Shown one piece after another: positions 53,052 through 63,200 of a DNA stretch of 64,000 nucleotides. The notes below the pieces were generated by a model. That model was not told the origin of the DNA. It searched no databases and saw only the letters and a list, made by a program, of their open reading frames with translations. This DNA comes from Brotaphodocola faecis (GTDB taxonomy: Bacteria > Bacillota > Clostridia > Lachnospirales > Lachnospiraceae): positions 62,001-126,000 of the forward strand of contig NZ_JBBMFJ010000003.1 of the NCBI RefSeq assembly GCF_040096075.1, in the 5' to 3' direction. A program made the position numbers and the translations under genes. How positions within the stretch are numbered: the first letter of the stretch is position 1; the number at the start of each line of letters is the position of its first letter.

Positions 53052-53855
53052 TCAACCAAGGGTGCTGTCATTGATTGCCTGCATCACGATGTCAGCTGTG
53101 ATCCGGTTGGCTGACTGACTATGTCCGATTACAAGCGAAGCGTTGCAGAGCTTGCTGATCACACGGGCTGTTCCATCAGAAGCATTCAAGATTGCTTCAA
53201 TGGCTGCATCATCAAAAACAGGTGCTGTACAGCCTGCCTTTTTCAGTTTCCATTCCATGTAAGCACGGCCTTCTTCTTTTGAGTAGCCATCAACGTTGTA
53301 GTTCATGATGATACGCTGACGGAGCGGTTCATGGATGGAAAGCTGTAGCGTATTATTCAGCTGTGGCAGACCGACCAGAAGAATCACAGCCCGGTCACGG
53401 GAGTCCATCTCAAAGTTGAACAGGATCTTCAGGTCGTTAAGAACAGCATTTTTGATATAGTTCGCTTCATCAATGATGATGACCGGAGTCTTCTTTTTAT
53501 CCAAGGCAAGGCGGTTGATTTCCTCCTGAATGATGTGAAAGTTTTCGGTCTTTCGGTAGGATGACTGCGCGCCCAGGGATGCGGCGAGATTTCGGTAAAA
53601 ATCATTCACCGTAACGGTGGAAAGGCTGGTGTAGATCACCTTATACAGGGATGGGTTTAGTCCGGTGTACCAGGAACGGACCAGGGTTGTTTTTCCACGA
53701 CCCGGAGCACCAGTAAGAAGACCGAAACCTTTGGTCTTGGCAAGGTAATCCAGACGAAATTTCGCCTCCTTATACTCGGAACCTTCAAAAAGAATCTCTT
53801 TGGAGTTCTTTAAAAAAGGATTGAATTCCAGACCATAACGAGCAGTGAGTTCCAT
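53052..53855 (-). CDS. ExeA/TniB-like AAA ATPase of the IS
   Basis: 267 residues. Walker A LTGAPGRGKTTLVRS near residue 46 and Walker B TPVIIIDEANYIKN near 125, then sensor region LLVGLPQLNNTL and the C-terminal HTH-like segment. Such ATPases select targets for Mu/Tn7/IS21-like transposases. It overlaps the transposase gene end by one base and ends in a terminator. Looks intact. Confidence 0.88.
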   Translation of the reverse strand: MELTARYGLEFNPFLKNSKEILFEGSEYKEAKFRLDYLAKTKGFGLLTGAPGRGKTTLVRSWYTGLNPSLYKVIYTSLSTVTVNDFYRNLAASLGAQSSYRKTENFHIIQEEINRLALDKKKTPVIIIDEANYIKNAVLNDLKILFNFEMDSRDRAVILLVGLPQLNNTLQLSIHEPLRQRIIMNYNVDGYSKEEGRAYMEWKLKKAGCTAPVFDDAAIEAILNASDGTARVISKLCNASLVIGHSQSANRITADIVMQAINDSTLG

Positions 53856-54883
53856 TAGTCTTCACCTCCTGCCAGACGCACTTTGTCCCGTTTGACCGAG
53901 GCATTGTCGTGCTTGTTGAGAAGGTGGATCGGAGTAAGGGAACCATCAGCTTCTGCAATAAAGATGTCCTTCATATCCGGTGTATAACGGAGGGTGATGC
54001 GCTGCTTTGCAAAGCGGTAATCGACTTCATACTCCACCTGATCGATCACAATGACAGAGTCAGCAGATACCCGGCGCTCGATTTCGAGAAGAAACGAGGA
54101 ATCGATTTGTTCATCTGGGATGCGGCTGATCAGTTCCGGCTCTTGAAAGAAACGTTCCTGTGGGGACATTCCCTTCAATGAGGAATGTGGGCGCTGGTTA
54201 TAGCTTCTGACAAAGGTCATGAGGCTCCCTCTGAGTTCTTCCAGTGTATGAAAATCCCTCATATCAAGGGATGCCATCCATTGATTCTTTAGGGTGCGGA
54301 ACCATCTCTCAATCTTGGCTTTCTGTGTAAGGGTATAAGGCCTGCAATAGCTGATCACAGATCCAATCCGGGCAGCCAGAAGTTCCATCTGTCTGTTCTT
54401 ATAGGCAGCACCGTTATCAAAGTTGAAAACCTTTGGTTTGCCATACTTGGAAACAGCAGATTTCATAACGGACATAAGATTTACGAAGGTGTCGTTAAAG
54501 AAAACATCCGCAGCAAGGATAAATCGGCTGGCATCATCAATCAGCGCGATCACATAAACACGATGCTTCTTCCCGTCTCCGGTTTTCAGATAGGGCCCGG
54601 CACTGGAATCCCCGCACCATACCTCGTTGATATGTGGGCGTTCATAACGGCGCATATCCTGATTGTTCGTCAGACGTTCCTGCAGGACGAGCTGGTTGAT
54701 AAAACGGCATACCGTAGATTCTGAAAGCTGGCCGGAGCGGATGCTGCCGTTATCCTGGAGCTGTTTATAGATCGCAGCCGCGGACATCCGGGGATAATGA
54801 TGCTTCAGATAAATGATCTGCTCTTTCAGGTCTTCATCAATCTTCCGGCTTACACCGCAGTCAGACCGTCCGGTGGGAACCAA
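53855..54883 (-). CDS. DDE (rve) transposase, catalytic part
   Basis: 342 residues from a TTG. HTH region (YPRMSAAAIYKQLQDNG), then the integrase core: NEVWCGDSSAGPYLKTG (first Asp), FNFDNGAAYKNRQMELL (second Asp), KIERWFRTLKNQWMASL (Glu). C-terminal Mu-like beta domain follows. The true N-terminus is in the preceding frame (54850-55098); the two join by a -1 shift at GGAAAATGG (54925-54917), giving EKWYLSYRKSGFDALVPTG. So it needs frameshifting or is mutated. Confidence 0.8.
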   Translation of the reverse strand: MVPTGRSDCGVSRKIDEDLKEQIIYLKHHYPRMSAAAIYKQLQDNGSIRSGQLSESTVCRFINQLVLQERLTNNQDMRRYERPHINEVWCGDSSAGPYLKTGDGKKHRVYVIALIDDASRFILAADVFFNDTFVNLMSVMKSAVSKYGKPKVFNFDNGAAYKNRQMELLAARIGSVISYCRPYTLTQKAKIERWFRTLKNQWMASLDMRDFHTLEELRGSLMTFVRSYNQRPHSSLKGMSPQERFFQEPELISRIPDEQIDSSFLLEIERRVSADSVIVIDQVEYEVDYRFAKQRITLRYTPDMKDIFIAEADGSLTPIHLLNKHDNASVKRDKVRLAGGED

Positions 54884-55098
54884 AGCATCAAAACCGGATT
54901 TTCTGTAAGAAAGGTACCATTTTCCAGAGTCCCCGGAGAATAGTGCCGGATGGAACCGTCCGGTGCCTTGATTCCTTTCGCTGAAGCAGTACGAAAGTAA
55001 GCACTCAGGGATTCATAGTCCTCTTGGGTGCCAGTAATGAGTGGCGCAATCGCTGAATAACGCATCAGAGCGACGGCCTGTTTCTTTTCCTGTTCCAT
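54850..55098 (-). CDS. N-terminal part of the transposase in the other frame
   Basis: 82 residues: EKKQAVALMRYSAIAPLITG and ESLSAYFRTASAKGIKAPDG form the N-terminal DNA-binding part of the transposase; after GTLEN the frame loses homology and ends. ATG 55098 begins the ORF. See the downstream part for the shift site. Confidence 0.7.
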   Translation of the reverse strand: MEQEKKQAVALMRYSAIAPLITGTQEDYESLSAYFRTASAKGIKAPDGSIRHYSPGTLENGTFLTENPVLMLWFPPDGLTAV

Positions 55099-55151
55099 AA
55101 GTCAGGCCTCCTTAGAGTTTTTCTTTATTGTAAGAAACAATAGAGGCACTG

Positions 55152-55700
55152 TCAGGTAAGGCTATGTGGTATAGGAAAAAAGCCTGTTGACCCGCCGGTG
55201 TATCTGCATGAACTGCGATGAATAATCCGAAAACAGGAAAGGATCAGAGTAGCCAGTGGAGCGAGGCCAATCCTGAGAGAACGCAGTTTTTCTCTCCAGC
55301 AGAGCCTGTAGTTTCGGAGTATGGATTTGACGTTGTTTTCGTCAATAGATGGATTGGTCTCACAGACCATGCTGACGCTGCGTCCTTCTTCGTAGTCATT
55401 GCAGATCCGTTGCTGGTCGGAAAGAGGTATCTGGGAGAAGGGAACGATGGAGGACAAAAGAAGTGCATGGGTAGTACCGCATTCGGAGCATTTCACCCGG
55501 CAGACGCGGAGTCGGAGGGTTCCGGAGGGTAGCTTAACAGACCTCCAGTAGTATCCATGAACGGACAAACAGGCCGAATGGGAACAGGAACAGGTCAGCT
55601 GGTGAAGCTGAAGGTCAAAAATAACAGAATCATAAAAAGATTGAGAAATCTGATTGCAATCTGGAACAAAAATGGTTATCATAGTGTTGTGAATGTACAC
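55152..55700 (-). CDS. DUF6431-like zinc protein of the IS
   Basis: 182 residues. Zinc-type Cys pattern (LTCSCSHSACLSVHGYYWR; then CRVKCSECGTTHALLLSSI), followed by an HTH-like region (DYEEGRSVSMVCETNPSID). Fits the DUF6431 proteins that accompany this transposase/ATPase pair. It is the first gene of the minus-strand operon. Start uncertain: ATG 55700 or 55682, neither with a strong SD. Confidence 0.7.
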   Translation of the reverse strand: MYIHNTMITIFVPDCNQISQSFYDSVIFDLQLHQLTCSCSHSACLSVHGYYWRSVKLPSGTLRLRVCRVKCSECGTTHALLLSSIVPFSQIPLSDQQRICNDYEEGRSVSMVCETNPSIDENNVKSILRNYRLCWREKLRSLRIGLAPLATLILSCFRIIHRSSCRYTGGSTGFFPIPHSLT

Positions 55701-55795
55701 AGGTTTTCCTGTGGATGTGAGCAGTAGCAGGCCAGACTTTTCCAGGGTGCAGTCCTGCTATTTTTTTATGTGACGATCACTATGATATCACAAGA

Positions 55796-55857
55796 GGCAC
55801 AGCATAAAGCAATCCGATGTAAAATCCATCAGAATAATTTATGCTGTGCCCCTTTTT
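55796..55857 (+). terminator. long hairpin with T-run at the IS flank
   Basis: GGCACAGCATAAA (55796-55808) pairs perfectly over 13 bases with 55838-55850, then CCTTTTT. It could block read-through into or out of the IS. Confidence 0.7.
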
Positions 55858-55906
55858 AATTTGACTGAAAGTGGTATGGTTTAGGACCAGATAAAATGCC
55901 GGATAA

Positions 55907-56095
55907 CACTTCTGGGAAGGTGATGGTTTTCTGCTTCTCTACAAAAGATTAGATAATGGTGCATTCAGCTGGCCGCGTTCTCCAGAAGCAGCCCTGAAAA
56001 TTTCATCAGAGCAGTACGCGATGTTAATGCAAGGTCTGGAAATCATACCGAGGCATCCAATCCGGCCAAACGACAATCCCAAGAGACTGATGTAG
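55907..56095 (+). pseudogene. IS66-family tnpB (orf2) fragment
   Basis: The frame reads FWEGDGFLLLYKRLDNGAFS, then WPRSPEAALKISSEQYAMLM and QGLEIIPRHPIRP, the C-terminal half of the IS66 accessory protein. The upstream part (DKMP..., 55885 region) is out of frame and the rest of the IS is missing. Confidence 0.75.
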
Positions 56096-56226
56096 TGTTT
56101 GTGCATTATAGAGAAAAAATTCCATCAAAAAAGGGGCATGCGGACGGTGGAATTTACTTTTGAAATTTTCAGGTGGAGCATATTTGTGAAAATAGGATGG
56201 AGCAATTCTCACAATTGTGATAAAAT

Positions 56227-56510
56227 TTGAATAGAACTATCTCTGCGTTAGATATAACTCATGAGCTTTGTACAGCATACATGGCAGATTATGATCTGAA
56301 TAGTGATCAAACACAAACCTATGTATATGCTTGTCTTGCAGGAGTGGCAGTGAATAGTTTGTTAAAACAGACAGGAATCAAATTTGGTGTAAAATTTGCA
56401 AATGGTGTTATAAAAAAGATACCGGGAAAGGTCTTACGAAGATTAAGCAGAAGGTTGATTTCAGATTTATTACGAAATTTGGTTCAAAAGGAATTGTAAA
56501 CCTTGACTAG
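56227..56510 (+). pseudogene. EcsC-like gene fragment with frameshift
   Basis: ADYDLNSDQTQTYVYACLAG and KQTGIKFGVKFANGVIKKIP in one frame, then KVDFRFITKFGSKGIVNLD in the next frame, together matching part of EcsC-family proteins. No start codon with SD (first is TTG 56227), and the C-terminal half is gone. Non-functional remnant. Confidence 0.6.
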
Positions 56511-56523
56511 AAGGAGACCAGTT

Positions 56524-57021
56524 ATGAACGAAAATTACAATCCATTAGACAAAGAATTAAACCGGCTGGTACAGGTTATTGCCCGTCTTCGCGCGGAGGA
56601 CGGATGCCCCTGGGACCGGGAGCAGACTCATGGTTCCCTGAAAGCAGCCTGTGTGGAGGAGGCCGCGGAGGTGGTTGGAGGCATCAACATTCTGGAGCAG
56701 ACGGGAAATGCAGAGAACTTAAAAGAAGAGCTGGGCGACCTGCTTTTGCAGGTGGTCATGCATGCGCAGATTGCAAAGGAAGAAGGCTTATTTACGCTGG
56801 AGGATGTCATGCGTGGAATCACGGATAAAATGATTCGCCGGCACCCGCATGTGTTTGGAACCACAGCGGTTTCCGGCTCGGATGAAGTTCTGGTGAACTG
56901 GGCTGAAATCAAGAAACAGGAAAAAGAGGGAAAAGAGTGGATGGAAAGCTATCTGCCCGGCGCGTTTGATGAGGCAGAAGAACTGATCGGAGCGGCAAGA
57001 AAACGAAAAGGGTTTCGGTAA
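56524..57021 (+). CDS. mazG: MazG nucleotide pyrophosphohydrolase
   Basis: 165 residues. Hydrolyses NTPs or dNTPs to monophosphates. Typical motif set: LRAEDGCPWDREQTHGSLK, then VEEAAEVVGGINI, then LKEELGDLLLQVVMHAQIA (EExxE-x-ExxD type). One MazG domain, shorter than the two-domain E. coli enzyme but usual for Clostridia. AAGGAG precedes ATG. Probably a chromosomal gene rather than cargo. Confidence 0.9.
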   Translation: MNENYNPLDKELNRLVQVIARLRAEDGCPWDREQTHGSLKAACVEEAAEVVGGINILEQTGNAENLKEELGDLLLQVVMHAQIAKEEGLFTLEDVMRGITDKMIRRHPHVFGTTAVSGSDEVLVNWAEIKKQEKEGKEWMESYLPGAFDEAEELIGAARKRKGFR

Positions 57022-57738
57022 TTATAATGCTTTTTTGTTTTTCCAGGGCCACCCTGTGTTGTAGCCATGCTCCTGCCAGTAAGCATCATCGACCGTGCTC
57101 ATTTTCTTGTGCTTATGCAGAAAACGATAGAGGGTGAACTCGCACCATACTTTCGGCGACGGAGTCAGATGTCTGGCACAGTGCCGGACATTCCGGGCGG
57201 TACGTGTTACCTTATGCTGAATGGATTTCAGGAAAGATTCCGGCAGATCATTCCAGGCGTAATCCCATACGCTTTGGGAAATGCAGTGGGTTCTCGCAAA
57301 CCCCAGGTTTTCTGTACTGTCTTTGATATCGCGGACGGTGGAGCGCATGCCGCCGCCGGCAGCTGTGTTAATGATGACTGCCTGCTTTTTCATGAAAGAA
57401 AGATCAGGGCGGTGAACCATCCAGCGGTATGCAAGATGGTCAAGCAGGGATTTCATCTGTCCAGGGACATGATATACATAAGTAGGTGCACAGAACAGAA
57501 TCAGTTCAGACTGTTCCATAGCCTCAAGGATGGGCGCCATGGCGGCAGCACCTCCGCAGGCATGCTCTTTTCCAAGGATGCAGGCGCGGCATCCGGTACA
57601 GATGTGAGGCATGTCATCCGGGAGAAAGAAGGAAAAACAGGTTCCATCTTCCAGGAGTTCTTTGATGAGCATCTGTGCGATCTGGTAAGTGCTTGATCTG
57701 GTTTTTCGGCCGGAAGCGTAAATTACCGTGATATTCCT
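57022..57738 (-). CDS. NAD(P)H-dependent FMN reductase-type flavoprotein, no standard start
   Basis: About 238 residues. Flavodoxin-like fold: NITVIYASGRKTRSSTYQIA at the N-terminus, CTGCRACILGKEHACGG and LFCAPTYVYHVPGQMKSLL in the middle. The Cys pair pattern matches iron-sulfur flavoprotein/azoreductase-like FMN reductases. The SD AAAGGAG, six bases upstream, points to AGG at 57738, which would be ATG in homologues; the first ATG inside is 57672 and removes the flavin-binding loop. It may be a start-codon mutant, or use a weak start. Confidence 0.65.
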   Translation of the reverse strand, partial: RNITVIYASGRKTRSSTYQIAQMLIKELLEDGTCFSFFLPDDMPHICTGCRACILGKEHACGGAAAMAPILEAMEQSELILFCAPTYVYHVPGQMKSLLDHLAYRWMVHRPDLSFMKKQAVIINTAAGGGMRSTVRDIKDSTENLGFARTHCISQSVWDYAWNDLPESFLKSIQHKVTRTARNVRHCARHLTPSPKVWCEFTLYRFLHKHKKMSTVDDAYWQEHGYNTGWPWKNKKAL

Positions 57739-58254
57739 AGGCAGCTCCTTTAAAAGCAGATATAGATTCCGGGTCAGGGAATGCAGTGCCCCGGTACCTG
57801 TATTATAATAATCGAATGGCCGTCTGTCGAGAAAAATGTCTGAATTACGGCATTCTTACACTTTTCTAAAGCCTTTTTGCAGCTGATTGATAAGATGATA
57901 AGAAGAAATTTTATACTTGACATTTCTCAGTTCGATTGCTATCATTGCTTTAAACCATTGAAGAGGAAGTTGTACCATATAAGCAGTCTCACAGAGAGTT
58001 TGGGGTGGTGGAATTCGGACAGAGTGTCATGGTAAGTGGGCCTCAGAGGGCAAGGTGAAAGGGAATGGTAGGGCGCCGGCAACGATTGAGTTTGAGTAAA
58101 CAAAAATGTTTAGGAAATCCGGCGTTTATGGGGGTTTCCGGCATTTTCAAAAGTCTTTTGATAACAATTTGATAACAGTTGCATGAAAGCCATTATTCTT
58201 GTAATCCAGTGGTTTTAGAGTTGGAGAATGATGGAGTGGTGGCTGTGCAACGGG
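57739..58254. other. non-coding region with tandem TTTGATAACA
   Basis: About 500 bases without a clear gene. It contains TTTTGATAACAATTTGATAA (58154 region), a tandem of TTTGATAACA, after an inverted CCGG-type repeat (58119-58143). Such repeats occur at element ends next to tyrosine recombinases, so this may be an att remnant. Confidence 0.35.
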
Positions 58255-58286
58255 CGTTCAGAGCTATACTCGGTCAGCTCTGAACG
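58255..58286. repeat. 11-base perfect inverted repeat
   Basis: CGTTCAGAGCT (58255-58265) pairs with AGCTCTGAACG (58276-58286). It has no T-run, so operator or RNA hairpin rather than terminator. Confidence 0.6.
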
Positions 58287-58303
58287 AATCCACATTATAA
58301 ACG

Positions 58304-58347
58304 AAGCCCTTAGCTGTGGGTAATAACTCATAGCTAAGGGCTTTTTG
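58304..58347 (+). terminator. terminator next to the truncated Xre gene
   Basis: AAGCCCTTAGCT (58304-58315) pairs over 12 bases with AGCTAAGGGCTT (58332-58343), then TTTTG on the plus strand and CGTTT on the minus strand. It may serve both directions. Confidence 0.7.
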
Positions 58348-58353
58348 TCGTCT

Positions 58354-58782
58354 TTATTTATCGGATTTGAGCATTTTGACCAGTGCGTCGCTGAGATCCT
58401 GAGACGGAACCTTCGCCCAGATCTGTGTGGTATCGAACTCTGGATAGTGATAACGCCAGGTATCGTATTCATCTTTGCTGATTTCACCGGAAGATAGCTT
58501 GTCTGCCTGTTCTTTCCATGTATACAGCAGTTTCAGCAGTTCGTGAGCTTCTTTTCCTTTGGAAGTATCGACTTTCAGACAGATTTCCTCATCTGCTTTG
58601 CTGACAGTCAGATCGTACAGATCTTCAAGGGTAAATAAAGTGTGCATCAGACCAACATAGCTGTCAATATCAGGCACATCGAGGGCATGAGGGGAAACAT
58701 CCAGTGCCTGTGCCAATGCTGCGGTAAGTTCTGCTTTGGGTTTCCGTGTTCCAGTTTCATATTGTGCTAGGCAGACATTCAT
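58354..58782 (-). pseudogene. Xre-family regulator lacking the N-terminal helices
   Basis: 142 codons remain. The sequence begins inside the HTH (LAQYETGTRKPKAELTAALA, then LDVSPHALDVPDIDSYVGL) and lacks helices 1 and 2, so DNA binding should be lost. The C-terminal domain (LYTWKEQADKLSSGEISKD) is intact. The truncation point coincides with the start of the MobL gene, indicating one deletion or recombination event. Confidence 0.7.
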
Positions 58783-60167
58783 TTATCAGACAAAACAAGC
58801 TGTCCGATGTGGCAGGGAGAATTGATTATATTTCTAATCCAAAGCGGCAGGAACATTTATATGCGACCTACCAGACAGAGGGAGCAACACCGGAGTTCTG
58901 GAAGAATCTTGCCAGAGAGAATCAGTTGGATTTTAAGACAAGCGGAACGACTGGAAAATGTATTGAAGGGCGAGAGTTTATTATTGCACTTCCGGAGAGC
59001 TTTGTGGAGTACAAGTCTGATGATGTGGTCAGAATTTTTACAGATAGCTTTCATAAAAGATATGACGTGGAATGCAGTGCGGCACTTCACCATAATAAGA
59101 AAATGACCAATTACCATATTCATCTGGTATTCAGTGAGCGGAAAATGCTGGAGCATCCAGAAGTGAAAATTGCTAACAGAAATATGTTTTATGATGAACA
59201 GGGCAAGCACAGACGGACGAAAAAAGAGATTTTAGATGAGCAGGGAAATATCCGGGCAGGGTGCAGCATTATCCCCAAGGGAGAAGCCTACGAAAGCCAT
59301 ATCTTTACGAAGAAAGAGGAATGGTTTAAGAGTAAGGCATTTACCAGGGAAGTCAAAGAAATGTTCACAGAGATCATCAACTGTCATGTGAAAGAAGAAT
59401 CGGAAAAACTGTCTGTCTTTCAGCAGGGCGGTGCGTATCTGGCAACGAAGAAAATCGGGAAGAACAATCCGAAAGAAGCAGAGATACGAGCCGACAATGC
59501 AGCAAGGCAAGAATGGAATCGGACAGTGGATGTGGCATTGGTGGAAGGTGTCCCGGAGGCAGATATTTTGAAAGTCAAGCAGGAAGAAATCACAGACAAA
59601 ACGGTACAATCTATAAGGGCACATGGTTGGCTGCCAGATATGCTCCGGCAGATTATTCGAGGTGCGGAAGACTTGTTGCAGGAAATGATTTTCAAATTTA
59701 AGCTTCCGCCGAAGCCAGTACCGAAGATTGACTTGCAGGAATGGAACGATATGTGGATATTGATGGATAAACTCCAGAAGCAGTCACAGGAAATGAAACA
59801 GGCACAGCAGGAGATTTCTTCCATGAAGAAGCAGCTTTCCGAAACAAAGGGATTTTTCAAAGGAAAAGAACGGAAGTCTTTAGAGAGTAAAATCAAACAG
59901 ACAGAGAAACTGGAGAAGCGGATACACACGGATATGGAGCAAAATGTAAAACAGGCAGACTATCCAGATGTTCAATCTTTTGCAAAGGCATATCACAAAT
60001 CAGAGGAGCTGATCCGGGAATATAACAAGGATCTGCGAGAGTGGAAGAATCAGACAGCACAGAAGAAACAGACATCAGACCCGCCGACAAAGGCAAGTGT
60101 GCTGAAAAAACTGCACAGCTATCAGCAGGAAGGCAGACAGCAGTCGAAGTGGACAAAGTCACAGTAA
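58746..60167 (+). CDS. MobA/MobL-type relaxase, N-terminus altered by a deletion junction
   Basis: 473 codons from GTG 58746; the first 12 codons are reverse-strand sequence of the Xre gene, and relaxase homology starts at FIRQNKLSDVAGRIDYISN (58782). The three-His motif is HHNKKMTNYHIHLVFSERK. A long coiled coil (330-460) follows. It is from a different subfamily than the IME relaxase. No SD precedes the GTG, so it is probably poorly expressed or dead. Confidence 0.75.
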   Translation: MFQFHIVLGRHSFIRQNKLSDVAGRIDYISNPKRQEHLYATYQTEGATPEFWKNLARENQLDFKTSGTTGKCIEGREFIIALPESFVEYKSDDVVRIFTDSFHKRYDVECSAALHHNKKMTNYHIHLVFSERKMLEHPEVKIANRNMFYDEQGKHRRTKKEILDEQGNIRAGCSIIPKGEAYESHIFTKKEEWFKSKAFTREVKEMFTEIINCHVKEESEKLSVFQQGGAYLATKKIGKNNPKEAEIRADNAARQEWNRTVDVALVEGVPEADILKVKQEEITDKTVQSIRAHGWLPDMLRQIIRGAEDLLQEMIFKFKLPPKPVPKIDLQEWNDMWILMDKLQKQSQEMKQAQQEISSMKKQLSETKGFFKGKERKSLESKIKQTEKLEKRIHTDMEQNVKQADYPDVQSFAKAYHKSEELIREYNKDLREWKNQTAQKKQTSDPPTKASVLKKLHSYQQEGRQQSKWTKSQ

Positions 60168-60192
60168 ACCGGTTAAAGAAAATAAAAAACTA

Positions 60193-60218
60193 ATCTATCA
60201 CACATAGATGTGTTAGAT
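60193..60218. promoter_or_regulatory. inverted repeat upstream of the Avs-like gene
   Basis: ATCTATCACA (60193-60202) pairs with TGTGTTAGAT (60209-60218), nine of ten positions. Located 23 bases before the start codon, it could be an operator. Confidence 0.5.
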
Positions 60219-60240
60219 ACTAAAAGAGGGTGAAATATGT

Positions 60241-63200
60241 ATGGACTGGACGAGGTTTGATAATCATGGCGAATCAAATAATCATGCATTTGAAGTTATG
60301 TGCAATTTGCTTTTTGAGTCATGGTGTAAGGATACTTATGGAGAAGAATTGACTCATTTTTCGTTTGTGAATGGAGATGGAGGAGATGGAGGAGTTGAAG
60401 CATTTGCTTCTTTGACGAATGGCGACATAATTGCTGTACAATCCAAGTGGTTTCCTGAGAAAATCGAAGACGGACAAATAAGACAGATAGAAAAATCTTT
60501 CCAAACTGCGGTTGCAGTACGCCCAAATATTAAAGAATATGTTGTATGCGTTCCTAGGGATTTAGGAAATAAGCGGATTGTTAGAGACAGAAAGGTTGCA
60601 AATAATACAGAGTCAGATAGATGGGATAAATTGAGCTCCGATTTAAAAAAATCGAATCCGAATGTTAATATTATTCTATGGGATGAAACTTCTATTCAGG
60701 AACGTCTGACTAGACCGGAGAATCAAGGAATTTACAAATATTGGTTCGAGAATACGATTGTATTCGATGATCTTTTTAAGCTTTCATTTGAGAAGACTGT
60801 AAATGGATGGGCAAAAGCAAAATATATTCCAGAGATTCATACAGCGGGGTATATTCATAATCAGTTAGAGTACTTTGTAGGCAGTATAGAATTGTCTTTA
60901 CGTCGATACGAAGAAATCTGTAAGTTCATTGCTAGAATGGAAGCGCTAATGCGTTCATATAAAGATTTATTGGAATTAGGAATTCCAAAAGCAGAAAAAG
61001 AATTACAGGATAATATTGAAAAAGATTTGATTATTATTAGTAAATGGTTGAGCGTTCTCGATTCTATTAGACAAGCTATTAAATTAGGAAGTAGAGTGAG
61101 CAAAATTACTGAAATATTTAGCTTAAATTGTTCTTCAGCGGATATTAGAAATTCTTCTTTACACTTTGGTAAGTATTTTCATTTTAGTGAAGCAGAAAAA
61201 TTGTTGGAAAATATCGAGGATGATTTCTTCAATTTAGTACGTTTGATAGACTATCGTGATGATAATAAAATTATTTTTTTAGGAATGCAAGGTACTGGTA
61301 AGACCGCAGGGATTATTGCAGAGTCTGCTAGTTATTTACAAAATGGTGTTCATTTGCCAGTGATCGTTCATGCTAAAGAGTACAAAGAGGGTGATTCTTG
61401 GGCATCTATGATAATAAAAACTCTGGGATTGAATGCGGAATGGAATGAGATCGAGCTTTTTGGTGCCTTACAAAATGCGGCATTTATCAGAAAACCAAGA
61501 GATGGTGAATTCTTTATAGAACCTCAATGTGTGGTTATTGTTGATGGAATTGATGAAGCATCTTCATGGGAATATTGGAAAGGAAAAATCGAAGAAACTA
61601 CTGCATTCAAAAAAAGGTTTCCAAGGATTAAGTTTGTATTTTTGTCTAGACCATATGTGTTTGAGAACCGTTTTGAACTATCATATCGGGATTGCTTTTA
61701 TTCATTGCCTATTTCCGGTGATGGAGACCTTGATGAAATATGTGATAAGTACTTTTCAAAGTATCGAATTGATATCGGTGAAAACCATTGGATAAAGACC
61801 AATTTAAAAAATCCAGTATCGATTAAATTGTTTTCGGACATATATCGTAATACCCCAATTGTTAATTTGAGCAAAAACACGACTGTCTTAACAGAATTAT
61901 ATAAAGCAAAAATTTCTTCTATGGAAGATACATATATTTCAGATCATCAGGGCTTGAGAGGCGTGAAAGTCATTCAAACAGCTTTGATTGAATTGGCGCA
62001 ATTATTTACAAAAAATAGTTCGATTCAATACGAAGAGATACTCGATAAGGTCTCTATACCGGTAAAAAATTACTTGGACGAAATACTTAATTTTCTTATG
62101 GATGAGGGCTTTATTTATTCACACATAAAGCAAGCGGATGACTTTTCTGCGCCAACTACTTTCTATTCGTGGGGGATGCAACCGGCATTTGATTATCTTA
62201 TTGCTCAAAAAATGTATGCAGGATTGATTTCTGGCCAAAAAATAGAGATTAAATGTACCGATGGTATTCACCAAATGTTGTCTTTAATTGCAATTGAAAA
62301 TGGAAAACTTATAACAGAGTTTGAAAATCTCACAATAGACGATCAAGATGCCTTTGAATTGATTTGCTATGCACTTGCTAATTGTTCGACAAATGTTGCA
62401 GAGAAATATAGAGAGTATCTTAAGAAATTAATGAAATTTTCAGTTGCAGAATTTAGAGAGATTTTTAGTAAGGTTATTCAGCCTGTTTTAAGAATAGATA
62501 AACATCCATTAGGTTCAATGTTGTTAGATGAATTTTTGAGAGAATTTGACAATGCGACAGAAAGAGACATTTGGTGGTCAATTCCATCTTATTTAAAGGA
62601 TAACTATAATTCAGATTGGAGAGCATATACGGAATTAGATTTCGAAAGCATTAAGCTCTATAATACGGATAAACATACTGCTGCACCATTGGCATTAGTC
62701 TGGAGTTTGTCATCGGTAAATAATTCTGTTCGCCAAAGTAGCAGATACAAATTAACAGCATGGGGAATATCTAATCCATTAGAATTCTGGAAACTATTTG
62801 AAAAATGTATATCAATAGACGATGTTCAAGTACTTGAAGACATATTTGCGGTTTCATTTGGAATAGCTTTAGATCAATTTATCTGTGATGAATATTTACT
62901 TATTGCTTCAAAATGGTTCATAGAAAATTTATTTAGCAACGAAGGACTAAAGAAATACGAAAATGTTGCTTTAAGGTATTATGGGGCAGGTGTTGTTAAA
63001 ACTGCAATTTCCCATGGGCTGATGGATGCAGGACTGCGTCAATTGGTTACACCTCCATATTCTTATGATCCAGATTATTTACCGTTATGCAGAGATGCAT
63101 TAAATTCAAATCGTATGGGAGGTTATCAGGCGATAGATTATGATTTGGCTAGATATGTTCTTTGTGATAGATTAGATGATTATTTCAGAACAGATTATAT

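Larger units (their letters stand above)
53019..55740 (-). mobile_element. IS-like element: DUF6431, DDE transposase, ExeA-like ATPase
   Basis: Three minus-strand genes in the order accessory zinc protein, DDE integrase-type transposase and AAA ATPase, a set recurrent in Clostridia. Ends are not resolved: only weak similarity between TGACAGAAAAA (53013 region) and the reverse of TTTTTTTATGTGA (55763 region) was seen. The transposase reading frame is broken. Confidence 0.65.

Noticed and set aside
53909..54181. Plus-strand frames inside the IS transposase region
   Set aside because: Antisense shadows of the DDE transposase; no SD.
58070..58095. GGGCGCCGGC region resembling a MobQ nic core near the MobL remnant
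   Set aside because: Only the GCGCCCTA core matches, with no adjacent relaxase hairpin and 700 bases from the relaxase gene.
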